DNA of 64,000 nucleotides from Cupriavidus necator N-1 (GCF_000219215.1 NC_015723.1:124001-188000); one strand, 5' to 3'; positions 38,470 through 47,463 are shown, counted from the stretch's first letter. The notes: a model not told the origin generated them from the sequence alone. A program made the numbers and translations.

Positions 38470-38946
38470 TCAGTCCGGCAGGCTGGAATCGGTCCGCGCT
38501 TGTTCAAGCGACGACCGCAGTGCATGCAGGCGCTGCGTCAGGGCCTGGATCTCTTCGACCGGGCACTGCGTGGCGCACAACATCTGTTCAGGAATATGCT
38601 CGGCACGCTGGCGCAACGCACGGCCGGAGTCGGTCAGGCTGACCAGCACCCGCCGTTCGTCGGCTGCGTCACGTGTGCGCGTGACCAGCCGCGCCGTTTC
38701 CAGCCGCTTCAACAGCGGCGTCAGCGTCCCCGAGTCCAGTGCCAGCCGGGCGCCGAGTTCTGAGACCGTCAGCGTTTCCGTCTCCCACAACACCAGCATC
38801 ACCAGATATTGCGGATAAGTAAGTCCAAGCTCACTTAAGAGCGGCTTGTACAACTTGGTCATGGCCAGTGAGCTCGAATACAGCGCAAAGCACAGTTGAC
38901 GATCCAGCAGCAGCCAGTTTGGGGAGGGGTCGTTGTCGCGTTCCAT
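38470..38946 (-). CDS. ohrR: MarR-family peroxide sensor OhrR
   Basis: A 158-residue MarR repressor of the OhrR type. The sensing Cys19 lies in LLLDRQLCFALYS, equivalent to Cys22 of Xanthomonas OhrR; additional cysteines at 124 and 128 could form the second-cysteine disulfide. The winged helix runs about residues 55-105 (TVSELGARLALDSGTLTPLL, DAADERRVLVSLT). Peroxide oxidation should release it from the palindrome at 38961-38975 and induce ohrR-ohr. Confidence 0.92.
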   Translation of the reverse strand: MERDNDPSPNWLLLDRQLCFALYSSSLAMTKLYKPLLSELGLTYPQYLVMLVLWETETLTVSELGARLALDSGTLTPLLKRLETARLVTRTRDAADERRVLVSLTDSGRALRQRAEHIPEQMLCATQCPVEEIQALTQRLHALRSSLEQARTDSSLPD

Positions 38947-38960
38947 GGCGATATATTAAA

Positions 38961-38975
38961 CACAATTAAATTGTG
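38961..38975. promoter_or_regulatory. OhrR operator
   Basis: CACAATT-A-AATTGTG, a perfect palindrome of the ACAATT/AATTGT type used by OhrR proteins, 14 bp upstream of the ohrR ATG. A TAATAT (minus strand) between operator and start codon would, if it is the -10, place transcription at the ATG itself. Confidence 0.82.
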
Positions 38976-39039
38976 CGCAAGGTAAATTTACACTTTTCCA
39001 AAATGTGCTCGATACGCCCGTGCATGGCCAGTGCTGAAC

Positions 39040-39056
39040 CTTAAGTCTGTTTTAAG
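39040..39056 (+). promoter_or_regulatory. PmrA/QseB-type direct repeat upstream of the HtrA gene
   Basis: CTTAAG (39040-39045), 5 bp, TTTAAG (39051-39056), within the longer direct repeat TTAAGTCTG at an 11-bp period. This fits the YTTAAG-N5-YTTAAG box of PmrA-like OmpR-family regulators. A TAGCAT at 39067-39072 is a possible -10. Confidence 0.6.
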
Positions 39057-39127
39057 TCTGGGTCGCTAGCATGACCGTGTCGCGTCGCAAAGTGCCGACG
39101 CCTGATGCACAAGGAAAGGAACCACAC

Positions 39128-40594
39128 ATGATGCGCCAGACCATTGCTCGCACGGCCGTTGGTATCGCGGCCCTTGCCGCCCTTGGCGGCGGCTATGCCT
39201 ATCTGCAGAAGGAAGTCATCACGCCGGGGTACGCGGCACCTGCGCCAGCCGTCGCGCCTGCGCAGCCGGCGGCCGCCGTGGCCACGCCGACGGATTTCTC
39301 CGGCATCGTGGCACAGTACGGGCCTGCCGTGGTCAATATCAGCGTCACCGCGCGCGCCCAGCGCACCGCGGCGCAGATGCCGCCGGGCATCGATCCGGAC
39401 GATCCGCTGTTCCAGTTCTTCAAGCGTTTCGGGCCTCAGTTCCAGGGTCCGCAGGGCGGCCAGCAGCAACTGGTGCGCGGACTGGGCTCGGGCTTTATCG
39501 TGAGCCCGGACGGGCTGATCCTGACCAATGCGCACGTCGTCGACGGCGCGCAGGAGGTCACCGTCAAGCTGACCGACCGCCGCGAGTTCAAGGCCAAGGT
39601 GCTCGGCAGTGATCCGCAGACCGATGTGGCCGTGATCCGCATCGACGCCAGGAACCTGCCGACCGTGCGCCTGGGCGATCCTTCACGGGTGCGCGTGGGC
39701 GAGCCGGTGCTGGCGATCGGTTCTCCATATGGCTTCGAGAATACCGTGACCGCGGGCATCGTCAGCGCCAAGTCGCGCTCGCTGCCGGACGATACCTATG
39801 TGCCGTTCATCCAGACCGATGTTGCCGTCAATCCCGGCAACTCGGGCGGGCCGCTGTTCAACCAGCGCGGCGAGGTGGTCGGCATCAACGCGCAGATCTA
39901 CAGCCAGACCGGCGGTTACCAGGGCCTGTCGTTTGCGATCCCGATCGACGTGGCCACTAAGGTGCAGCAGCAGCTGGTGGCGCATGGCAAGGTCACGCGC
40001 GGGCGCCTCGGCATCAGCGTGCAGGAGGTGAACCAGGCGCTGGCGCAATCGTTCGGGCTGCCCAAGCCTACCGGTGCGCTGGTCAACTCGGTCGAGCTCG
40101 ACAGCCCGGCCGCGCGCGCTGGCCTGAAGCCCGGCGACGTCATCGTGCAGCTGGACAATGACGTGATCGACCATTCGGGCGACCTGCCCGAGCACGTGGC
40201 CGATATCAAGCCGGGCACGCAGACCTCGCTGAAGATCATCCGCAAGGGCCAGCCGATGACGCTGTCGGTGACGGTGGGCACGGCCAAGGACCGGGCCGTC
40301 GCACAGAAGGGTGGCGGCAGCGAGGCCGGTGGCCGGCTGGGGCTGGCGGTGCGCCCGCTTACGCCCGCGGAGAAGCGTGACAGCGGCATCGACGGCGGCC
40401 TGGTGGTCGAGGACGTGGCCGGTCCCGCCGCGCGCGTCGGCATCCAGCCGGGCGACGTGATCCTGTCGCTCAACGGCACGCCCATCAGCTCGGCCGAGCA
40501 GCTCAGGTCGCTGGTATCGAAATCGGGCAAGCAGGTGGCACTGCTGGTGCAGCGCGACGATGCGCGCATCTTCATTCCGCTCGACCTGGGCTGA
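39128..40594 (+). CDS. HtrA/DegP-family periplasmic serine protease
   Basis: A 488-residue trypsin-like protease. An N-terminal signal/anchor (MMRQTIARTAVGIAALAALGG) leads to a Pro/Ala-rich linker, then the catalytic domain with His136 (TNAHVVD), Asp166 (DPQTDVAV) and Ser239 (NPGNSGGPL), and two PDZ domains (about 300-385, beginning RGRLGISVQEV, and about 400-480, GRLGLAVRPLTP). It should degrade misfolded envelope proteins. AAGGAAAGGAACC precedes tandem ATGs at 39128/39131. A PmrA-like box lies upstream, implying envelope-stress or metal/pH control. Confidence 0.92.
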   Translation: MMRQTIARTAVGIAALAALGGGYAYLQKEVITPGYAAPAPAVAPAQPAAAVATPTDFSGIVAQYGPAVVNISVTARAQRTAAQMPPGIDPDDPLFQFFKRFGPQFQGPQGGQQQLVRGLGSGFIVSPDGLILTNAHVVDGAQEVTVKLTDRREFKAKVLGSDPQTDVAVIRIDARNLPTVRLGDPSRVRVGEPVLAIGSPYGFENTVTAGIVSAKSRSLPDDTYVPFIQTDVAVNPGNSGGPLFNQRGEVVGINAQIYSQTGGYQGLSFAIPIDVATKVQQQLVAHGKVTRGRLGISVQEVNQALAQSFGLPKPTGALVNSVELDSPAARAGLKPGDVIVQLDNDVIDHSGDLPEHVADIKPGTQTSLKIIRKGQPMTLSVTVGTAKDRAVAQKGGGSEAGGRLGLAVRPLTPAEKRDSGIDGGLVVEDVAGPAARVGIQPGDVILSLNGTPISSAEQLRSLVSKSGKQVALLVQRDDARIFIPLDLG

Positions 40595-40660
40595 TTGCCG
40601 CGGGCACGCCAGACTGCCCGCAAGCCGTTAACTGGCAAGGCTTTGCTGCCCGCGCGGGAC

Positions 40661-40703
40661 GTATACCCCGACGTATACCGACACGTATACGAAGAGGGTA
40701 TAC
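40661..40703. repeat. Four phased GTATAC palindromes
   Basis: GTATAC occurs at 40661, 40673, 40685 and 40698, i.e. at 12, 12 and 13 bp spacing; the first three share ACGTATAC. The array is 67 bp after the protease gene and about 150 bp before the small gene at 40855. It may be a multi-site operator. Confidence 0.75.
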
Positions 40704-40854
40704 GGCCCGCTAAGCCTTGCCGGAGGCGGGATTCAGCGCAACGAACTGCTTACAGAAAGCGCGCCAGCAGGTATTATCTCGACTGCGATGCACGAAGCAT
40801 GCGGCGGCAGCCCCCGCCGACCCTGGTTCTGCTGAATCGACAAAGAGGAAGTCT

Positions 40855-41187
40855 ATGCAGTTGGATTTCACCCGCGCCATCACGCCGGGTACCGATAGAG
40901 CGCGGCGACTGACGTCCACGACGTCCACCGCCGGCTCCGCGCCGAAGCCCCGGCGGCGCAAGAAGGTTGTCGCCCCCCACTGGGAGCGCGGCTACCGCTC
41001 ACACTTCTACCGCAACGAACGCGGCGACAAGCTTGGCGAAGTGCGCCTGTCCGAGCGCGGCGACATCCCCGTGGTCTACCACTGGGCCGCCGGCAATTAC
41101 TCTGGCGCAGAAGGCTCGCTGGCCCACGCCCGTGCGCGCGTGGAAGAGACCATCGGTTTCGGCATGCGCCAGCTGTCGCTGTTCTGA
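40855..41187 (+). CDS. Small basic hypothetical protein, 110 aa
   Basis: I do not recognise a named family. The N-terminal half is basic and low complexity (TSTTSTAGSAPKPRRRKKVV), the C-terminal half compact (SHFYRNERGDKLGEVRLSER, then HWAAGNYSGAEGSLAHARAR). The PRRRKK cluster could bind nucleic acid. AGAGGAAG precedes the ATG at 40855; the frame is open upstream to 40717 but without a ribosome site. Codon use is normal for the replicon. Its upstream region holds the GTATAC array. Confidence 0.7.
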   Translation: MQLDFTRAITPGTDRARRLTSTTSTAGSAPKPRRRKKVVAPHWERGYRSHFYRNERGDKLGEVRLSERGDIPVVYHWAAGNYSGAEGSLAHARARVEETIGFGMRQLSLF

Positions 41188-41339
41188 GCAGGTACTTCGC
41201 CGGTGCCGCATCCGCCGGCACTGCGACCCGTCCGCGCCATCGCCTCGTGCGCGGTGCCTTCGCTTCTCCCCGAATTCCGCGTCTGTCCCGCAGTAGTTCC
41301 AGTCGTCGCACGGCTTGCGCATAGCCGCTCGCGCGGGCA

Positions 41340-42923
41340 TCAGGCCAGCCGCCGCTGCAGCAGCATGTACGCCGCCGCACCCAGCGCCAGTACCGCAATC
41401 AGCCGATAGATATCCTCGCAGGCAATCAGCCTGGCCTGCTGCTCGATCAGCCCGTTTAGTTGTGCGAGCGCGCCCAGGTGGGCCTGCGCCGCATCGAAGC
41501 CGCGCGCGGCCAATGCTGCCTGCATGGCAGCCATCCAGTGTTCGGTCTCGGCGGGGCGCTGGCCCACCGCGTGCAGCAGGCTGTCGTGCACCGCGAACTG
41601 GCGGTTCTGCAGCAGCACCGCACCCAGCGCCGAGGCAAAGGAGCTGGCGACCTGCCGCATCAGGTTCTTGCTGCGGTAGCCATGGGCGAATTCATCGGGA
41701 CTCAGCGCCCGGAACGTCAGCCCGGCAATGGGGATGATCACCAGCACGCCGAACAGCCCCTTGCCGACCAGCCCCCATGCCAGCGCGGGCGGGCCGGCGT
41801 CGGGCGGCATCTGCGAGAACCACCATGCCGTGGCGGCCATCAGCACCAGGCCGGCGACCATCAGCGGCTTCTTGCGCGTCAGGCGCGGCGCCACCTGCAG
41901 GTAGACGAAGATGCCGGCCAGGCTGACCAGCGCGGCAAAGGTGTTGAGCCAGCCGGTGGTGGCCAGCGGGATCTTCAGCGCCTGCTCGGCGTAGATCGGG
42001 AACAGGTAGCCGCTCAGGTTGCTGATCATGTAGTACACGAAGTACATCGCCAGGCCGGTCAGGTACACCGGCTGGCGCAGTGCGCGCAGGTGCAGCACCG
42101 GGTCGCGGTGGTGCCACTGGTGAAACAGGAACACGGCCAGCAGCGCCAGGCCCGCGGCAGCCACCAGCGCGAGCCGCAGCGGGTGCGAGAACACGTCGAA
42201 GCGCGCCTCGGTCAGCGCCGCCTGCAAGGTCACGATGGCGGCGCCGAACAGCAGCAGCGGCCCGAGCGCGGGGCCGCTGGTATCGGCGCGCGGCTCCGCA
42301 TCCGGCAGCAGCAGCCAGGCACCCAGCGTGGCCAGCGCGGCGAACGGCAGCACGCCGTAGAACACGTCCTGCCATACGCCATGGTCAATCAGCTCGGCGG
42401 CGAAGGCCGGGCCCAGCGCCGACGCCGAGAAGATGCCGATCATGAAAATGCGGGTGGCGCGCGGGCGCGCCGTCGGCCCGAACAGCACGTTGACCAGGAT
42501 GCGGCAGCTGGTGAACAGCGCGCCGCCGCCCACGCCCTGGATAAAGCGCGCCACCACCATCTGCGGCAGCGCATGGCTGGTCGCGGCCACGACCGTGCCC
42601 GCCATGAACAGCAGCAGCGCCCCCGTCAGGTAGTAGCGGTAGCCGAACCGGCGCGACAGCCATTGCTGCTTCAGGATCATCAGCATGCTGCCCACCGCGT
42701 AGGCCGCCTGCACCAGCGCAAAGCTGCGCGGGTCGGCGTCGAGGCCGCCGACGATATGGCTGGAGGCAAACACGAACATGATGTTCTCGAGGAACTCCAC
42801 GCCGGTGGCCAGCGCCAGCAGCATCATCAGCAGGGTCTGGCGCTGCCGGTGGCTCAGCCAGCGCAGCCACCGCATGCTGACGCGCAATCGCCACAGCGGC
42901 TGCCAGGGTGAGCCGGGATTCAT
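41340..42923 (-). CDS. MFS drug:H+ antiporter-like transporter (DHA2 type) 1
   Basis: A 527-residue, about 14-segment MFS protein (ALATGVEFLENIMFVFASSHI, PQMVVARFIQGVGGGALFTS motif region). The ATG at 42923 overlaps the marR stop by four bases (ATGA), so the two are translationally coupled. Probably an exporter of a toxic compound controlled by the linked MarR protein. It resembles the second MFS gene at 49508. No HlyD/EmrA partner is adjacent. Substrate unknown. Confidence 0.87.
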   Translation of the reverse strand: MNPGSPWQPLWRLRVSMRWLRWLSHRQRQTLLMMLLALATGVEFLENIMFVFASSHIVGGLDADPRSFALVQAAYAVGSMLMILKQQWLSRRFGYRYYLTGALLLFMAGTVVAATSHALPQMVVARFIQGVGGGALFTSCRILVNVLFGPTARPRATRIFMIGIFSASALGPAFAAELIDHGVWQDVFYGVLPFAALATLGAWLLLPDAEPRADTSGPALGPLLLFGAAIVTLQAALTEARFDVFSHPLRLALVAAAGLALLAVFLFHQWHHRDPVLHLRALRQPVYLTGLAMYFVYYMISNLSGYLFPIYAEQALKIPLATTGWLNTFAALVSLAGIFVYLQVAPRLTRKKPLMVAGLVLMAATAWWFSQMPPDAGPPALAWGLVGKGLFGVLVIIPIAGLTFRALSPDEFAHGYRSKNLMRQVASSFASALGAVLLQNRQFAVHDSLLHAVGQRPAETEHWMAAMQAALAARGFDAAQAHLGALAQLNGLIEQQARLIACEDIYRLIAVLALGAAAYMLLQRRLA

Positions 42924-43408
42924 GGCTGGAGCCCCTCCAGGGTCTGGTGCAATTGGGTCAGTGCACGCGTGGCGCTGGCCAGGCCGCCTGCGCCGAGCGG
43001 CGCCCAGGCCTCGCCGTAGGCGGCATGCACCGCCGGCGCGGCGCGCTCCAGCAGCCGGCGGCCGGCCGGGGTCAGGGTCAGCTCCAGGCTGCGCCGGTCG
43101 CTGGCCGACGCCCGCCGGCGCAGCAGCCCGCGCGCTTCCAGGCCGTCCAGCAGCCGCGTCATCTGCGTGCGCGTGGCGTCCAGCGTGGTGCCCAGCTCGG
43201 ACGGCATGCTGGGCTGGTTGTCGTCGACGGCAAGCATGCTCAGGAGCAGGTACTGGCTCATGTCCAGTTCGAACGGGGCCAGCGCCTGGTCGATATGGCC
43301 GCGCAGCAGGCGCGCGGTGCGCAGCAGCAGCCTGGAGGCCAGGATCAGGTCGCGCGGGGCCTCGGGATGGCTGGCGCAGAAGCGGTCGATGCGTTGTTCG
43401 AAAGACAT
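42920..43408 (-). CDS. MarR-family regulator of the MFS gene
   Basis: A 162-residue MarR protein (FELDMSQYLLLSMLAVDD, SELGTTLDATRTQMTRLLDG recognition helix, SASDRRSLELTLTPAGR wing). The ATG at 43408 gives MSFEQRIDRFCASHPEAP. It is the promoter-proximal gene of a two-gene operon with the transporter. An AT-rich inverted repeat upstream (43455-43480) is a plausible autoregulatory operator. Ligand unknown. Confidence 0.88.
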   Translation of the reverse strand: MSFEQRIDRFCASHPEAPRDLILASRLLLRTARLLRGHIDQALAPFELDMSQYLLLSMLAVDDNQPSMPSELGTTLDATRTQMTRLLDGLEARGLLRRRASASDRRSLELTLTPAGRRLLERAAPAVHAAYGEAWAPLGAGGLASATRALTQLHQTLEGLQP

Positions 43409-43454
43409 GGCGGGAGGCGTTGCGATCCACGCGAGCGGCGGATCGGTTGCATTC

Positions 43455-43480
43455 GATATAGTTACAGATGAAATTATATC
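43455..43480. promoter_or_regulatory. Possible MarR operator/promoter
   Basis: GATATA (43455-43460) and TATATC (43475-43480) flank a 14-bp AT-rich core in otherwise GC-rich DNA, about 50-70 bp upstream of the marR start. On the minus strand TTGATA could serve as -35. Confidence 0.4.
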
Positions 43481-43532
43481 AAACGAAGCTAATTCTGTCG
43501 GGGGCGTGCCGGCCGATCTGGCTGGCGGGGGC

Positions 43533-45503
43533 CTAATGCCGCAACGCCGCGGCGATCTGGCGAATGCCTGCCCGCATCGCTGCCAGCGCCTGCGCATGGC
43601 GCGCGGCCGGCAGGTTGCTGTAGCGCAAGCCGACATAGGCGGCGCTGACGGCAGCGATTGCGTCGGCCGCGCGCGGCAGCCGTGCGCTGGCGCGCGCGGC
43701 GAAGTCTTGCGGTCCTTCGGCCTGGGCGCGCTCGCAGCCGTGGCGGGCCAGCAGGGCGCAGAAGCGGGCATAGGCCGCATCGACCGGGTCTGCCGGCCCG
43801 CGGCGCCGCCACAGCGGCACCAGTGCCAGCAGGCACAGTGCGCCCAGCACGCCGGCCAGCAACTGCCCGGCGCCCACGCCGGCGCCGAGTGCCAGCAGCA
43901 GCCGCTGCTGCTGCGCATGGTCGTACTGCAGCACCCAGCGCTGCCAGGTGTAGACGACGCCTTCATAGGCCCAGCGCAGGTCCTTCAGCCATGCCGGTTG
44001 CTGCGACGGCCGCCAGTCGGCGGCTTCGCTGCCCACCACCGCATCCAGTCCCTGCTCGATGCGGCTCGGCGCGACGGCGCCGGTCGGGTCCACGCGCACC
44101 CAGCCGCGGCCGTCCAGCCAGACCTCGGCCCAGGCATGCGCATCGGACTGGCGCACCACGTAGTGGTTGCCGATGGGGTTGTACTCGCCACCCTGATACC
44201 CCGTGACCACGCGCGCGGGCACGCCGGCAGCGCGCATCAGGAAGACGAAGCTGCTGGCGTAGTGCTCGCAGAAGCCGCGCCGGGTGTCGAGCAAAAAGCT
44301 GTCGACCTGTTCGCTGCCCAGCGGCGGTGGGCTCAGCGTATAGGCGAAGGGCGCCGCCGCGAACAGCCGCAGTGCGGCCTGCACGCGCGCGGCGGGATCG
44401 GCATGGCGGTCGGCCCATTGGGCGGCCAGCGCGCGGGCGCGCGGATTGCCGTCGGGCAGGCTCAGGGCCAGCCGGCGCGTGGCGGCTGTCAGCGCTTCGG
44501 GCGCGGGGGACAGCGTGGAATGCGTGCGGTAGCGGATGCGCTGGTCCACCGGCCCGCGCACCATGAATTCGCCGTCGGGCGTGGCGGCGGCGTCCACGCC
44601 GGCGGACAGGGCCTGGCCGCGGTCCAGCGCGAACAGCCAGCGCTGCTGGCTGGGCTCGAGCGTGATGCTGATGTCGATGCCTTCCGTGTTGCCGGCGGCG
44701 GGCGCGGGCGCCAGTTGCTGCCGGCGCTGTCGCGACGGGTGCCAGGTGGTGCCGTCGTATTCCCACAGCACCAGCGCACGCCAGTACAGCGCTGCGGAGG
44801 GTAGCGGCGGGCCGGCGACCTCGGCACGCAGGGCGACTTCCGGCGAGCGGATCAGCTGCCCGACGCTGCCCGGCCGCATGGTGTCGCTGATGCCGGTGGT
44901 GCCGCGCGGCGCCGATTGCGGCAGTTGCCACAGCGGGTGCTCCAGCCGGGGGAACAGCACGAACAGCGCCAGCGCCCAGGGCAGGCCCAGCAGCGCCATG
45001 CGTCCCAGCAGCGGCCAGATCGCCAGCCGGCTGCGCGCCTCGGGGTGGTGCAGCAGCAGCCAGTTGCGCAGCACCCAGGCGCCGATTGCCAGGCTGTACA
45101 GCGCCAGCCAGAACGGCTGGTCGGACAGGTACAGCGTCAGCAGCAGGTAGAACGACAACTGCGTGACCAGCGTCGCGTCCGACAGCGCGCGGCATTCCAG
45201 CAGCTTGAGGATGACAAAGGCGCCCAGCAGCGCCACCGCGAGCTCGCGCCCCATGCCGCCGCCGTCCTGCCACACCAGCGCGCTGGCCACCAGCAGCACC
45301 ATGACCGCGGTGATGCCGAGCATCCAGCGCGAGGGCAGCGGCGCCCGCCGCCGCCACAGCAGCCAGCGCCAGCCCAGCAGCAGCACCAGCAGCAGGCTGA
45401 CCGCCACCGGCAGCGTGCGCGCCTGCGGCGCCAGCACCAGCGCCAGCTGGCCCAGCAGCAGTCCATGGTCGTCATGCTGCAGCGGTCGCGCGACGGGTTT
45501 CAC
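43533..45503 (-). CDS. TgpA-family membrane transglutaminase-like protein
   Basis: A 656-residue protein: about six N-terminal membrane helices (DUF3488 region, residues 20-190), a periplasmic transglutaminase-like domain with the triad Cys412 (RRGFCEHYAS), His456 (SDAHAWAEVW) and Asp472 (RVDPTGA), a further helix near 555-580 and a C-terminal cytoplasmic tail. It starts at a GTG whose bases overlap the DUF58 stop (GTGA), so it is translationally coupled. With MoxR and DUF58 it makes the widespread three-gene unit linked to cell-envelope maturation; substrate unknown. Confidence 0.88.
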   Translation of the reverse strand: MKPVARPLQHDDHGLLLGQLALVLAPQARTLPVAVSLLLVLLLGWRWLLWRRRAPLPSRWMLGITAVMVLLVASALVWQDGGGMGRELAVALLGAFVILKLLECRALSDATLVTQLSFYLLLTLYLSDQPFWLALYSLAIGAWVLRNWLLLHHPEARSRLAIWPLLGRMALLGLPWALALFVLFPRLEHPLWQLPQSAPRGTTGISDTMRPGSVGQLIRSPEVALRAEVAGPPLPSAALYWRALVLWEYDGTTWHPSRQRRQQLAPAPAAGNTEGIDISITLEPSQQRWLFALDRGQALSAGVDAAATPDGEFMVRGPVDQRIRYRTHSTLSPAPEALTAATRRLALSLPDGNPRARALAAQWADRHADPAARVQAALRLFAAAPFAYTLSPPPLGSEQVDSFLLDTRRGFCEHYASSFVFLMRAAGVPARVVTGYQGGEYNPIGNHYVVRQSDAHAWAEVWLDGRGWVRVDPTGAVAPSRIEQGLDAVVGSEAADWRPSQQPAWLKDLRWAYEGVVYTWQRWVLQYDHAQQQRLLLALGAGVGAGQLLAGVLGALCLLALVPLWRRRGPADPVDAAYARFCALLARHGCERAQAEGPQDFAARASARLPRAADAIAAVSAAYVGLRYSNLPAARHAQALAAMRAGIRQIAAALRH

Positions 45504-46531
45504 ACCCGGTCTCCGGCACGGCAGGCCGCGGGCCGTTGCGGCCATAACGCCAGCGCTTCTAGGCAGGCGCGCCGGTGGCTGGCGCCGCGCGCCGGCGGCA
45601 GTTCAACGCCGGGCAGGCGCAGGCCGATCTCGGCATCGTCACCGGCGGCCAGCAGCCACGCGCACAGGCGCGACAGCCGCGCTTCCGCTTCCATGCCGGC
45701 CGGGAGTGCGTGCCAGTCCAGCCAGCGCGCCGGCTGCTGCGGCGGATCGCCGGCGCGACTGAGCCAGCGGCCGGTGCGCGCGCTGTGCTTCCAGGCGATG
45801 CGGTGCAGCGGGTCGCCGCTGCGGTAGCGGCGCAGCTGGTCGACGCCGTCGTCGCTGCTTGCCGCGCTGGCGGTGGTGTGCACGGCGTCGCCACCGTCGG
45901 GCCGATATGCGGCAGGCGGTGGCGGGGCATCGGGCTCCGGGGCAGGATAGACCAGCGTCGACATGTCCAGGTCCGCATAGCTCCAGACCCGGAACAGCCC
46001 GAACGGAAAGCGGCTGGCGATTGCCACGCGCGGCAGCACCAGCCGGCCCCGGCGCGCTGTTGGCACGTACAGGGCGAGCATGCCGCTGGCGCTGCCCTCG
46101 AGCATCAGCATGGCGATTGCCACGTTTGGCAGCGTCGGCACGTGCGCCTCGATGCCGATGCGCGCGTCGGCATCGCGGTTGTCGATGCGCAGCTGGAACA
46201 CGGCATCCTGCCCGGCATAGGCCGGCGCCGCCGGGCCCGCGGCCACGGCGAGGTCGAGCAGGTTGCGGTAGGCCAGCCACATGCAGGCCATGCCGATGCC
46301 GGCCAGCAGGAAGGTCAGCGCAAAGCCCAGGCTGATGTTGTAGTTCAGCGAAGTCAGCAGCATCGCCGCCAGCACGACCGCAAAGCCGAGGCCGCCGCGG
46401 GTGGGCAGGATATAGAGGTGGCGGCGATCCAGCAGCAGCGTGCCGCCGGTTTCGCCGGCCGGGCGCCGGCCCGCCGTGCGGCGCTGAGCCATGGCCGGCG
46501 CGCCGCGGAGCACGCTCTTGCGCGCCGCCAT
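45500..46531 (-). CDS. DUF58-domain membrane protein
   Basis: A 343-residue protein with two N-terminal membrane helices (GLGFAVVLAAMLLTSLNYN and the following segment) and the DUF58 core (SDDGVDQLRRYRSGDPLHRIAWKHSART motif region, about 215-242). DUF58 proteins partner MoxR ATPases. The start is 5 bp after the moxR stop, and the end overlaps the transglutaminase gene by four bases, so the three genes form a tight operon. Confidence 0.88.
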   Translation of the reverse strand: MAARKSVLRGAPAMAQRRTAGRRPAGETGGTLLLDRRHLYILPTRGGLGFAVVLAAMLLTSLNYNISLGFALTFLLAGIGMACMWLAYRNLLDLAVAAGPAAPAYAGQDAVFQLRIDNRDADARIGIEAHVPTLPNVAIAMLMLEGSASGMLALYVPTARRGRLVLPRVAIASRFPFGLFRVWSYADLDMSTLVYPAPEPDAPPPPAAYRPDGGDAVHTTASAASSDDGVDQLRRYRSGDPLHRIAWKHSARTGRWLSRAGDPPQQPARWLDWHALPAGMEAEARLSRLCAWLLAAGDDAEIGLRLPGVELPPARGASHRRACLEALALWPQRPAACRAGDRV

Positions 46532-46536
46532 GGCCT

Positions 46537-47463
46537 TCAGGGAATGGCCACGCCGGCCTGCAGCGCGGCCAGCTCGCCGGCAACGGCCGCATGGCCGCCC
46601 GCGCCGGCGGGCAGCAGCCGGTGCGTGGCCACTGCGGTGAAGACCGCCTGCACATCTTCCGGCAGCACCATGTTGCGCTGCGCCAGCAGGGCCCAGGCGC
46701 GCGCGCAGGCCAGCAGCGCCAGCCCCGCGCGCGGCGACAGCCCCGCGGCAAAGCCGCCGTGGCTGCGCGTGGCCTGCACCAGCGCCAGCACGTAGTCCAC
46801 CAGCGCCGGGCTGGCGTACACCTGTGCGGCAGCCTCCTGCAGCGCCAGCACCTGGCTGCCATCCATCACCGGAGGCAGCTCCGGCGCGCTGGCGCCGCCC
46901 AGGTACAGCACGCGCTCGAAGACGGGGTCGGGGTAGCCGAGCGACAGCCGCATGGTGAAGCGGTCCAGCTGCGATTCGGGCAAGGCATGCGTGCCGATCT
47001 GCTCCAGCGGATTCTGCGTGGCGATCACGAAAAACGGCGACGGCAGCGCGTGCGTGGTGCCGTCATGGGTCACCTGCCCCTCGGCCATGGCCTCGAGCAG
47101 CGCGCTCTGGGTCTTGGGCGGCGCGCGGTTGATTTCGTCGGCCAGCACCACCTGCGCGAACACCGGGCCGCGATGGAAGCGGAACTCGCCAGCGTCGCGG
47201 ACAAAGACGGAAACCCCGATCAGGTCGGCCGGCAGCAGGTCGCTGGTGAACTGCACGCGCTGGTATTGCAGCCCAAGCGTGCGCGCCAGCGCATGGGCCA
47301 GCGTGGTCTTGCCGACGCCGGGCACGTCTTCCAGCAGCAGGTGGCCGCGTGCCAGCATGCAGGCCAGCGCCAGCCGCACCTGTTGCGGCTTGCCAAGAAC
47401 GATGCGGCCCAGCTGGGCCTGGGCCTCGGACAGCGAAGCGACGATGCGTGGGCGAGCTGTCAC
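46537..47463 (-). CDS. MoxR-family AAA+ ATPase
   Basis: A 308-residue MoxR ATPase: Walker A DVPGVGKTT (46-54), Walker B VVLADEINRAPP (106-115), sensor 1 IATQNPLEQ and the MoxR lid domain. MoxR proteins act as chaperones for metal insertion or folding of partner membrane proteins. An ATG further upstream at 47532 exists, but GAGGTCCAAC places a GTG start at 47463. First gene of the MoxR-DUF58-transglutaminase operon. Confidence 0.9.
   Translation of the reverse strand: MTARPRIVASLSEAQAQLGRIVLGKPQQVRLALACMLARGHLLLEDVPGVGKTTLAHALARTLGLQYQRVQFTSDLLPADLIGVSVFVRDAGEFRFHRGPVFAQVVLADEINRAPPKTQSALLEAMAEGQVTHDGTTHALPSPFFVIATQNPLEQIGTHALPESQLDRFTMRLSLGYPDPVFERVLYLGGASAPELPPVMDGSQVLALQEAAAQVYASPALVDYVLALVQATRSHGGFAAGLSPRAGLALLACARAWALLAQRNMVLPEDVQAVFTAVATHRLLPAGAGGHAAVAGELAALQAGVAIP

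Noticed and set aside
40661..40703. Plasmid-type origin iterons
   Set aside because: Only four 6-bp palindromes, no Rep gene or AT-rich unwinding region nearby; treated as an operator array.
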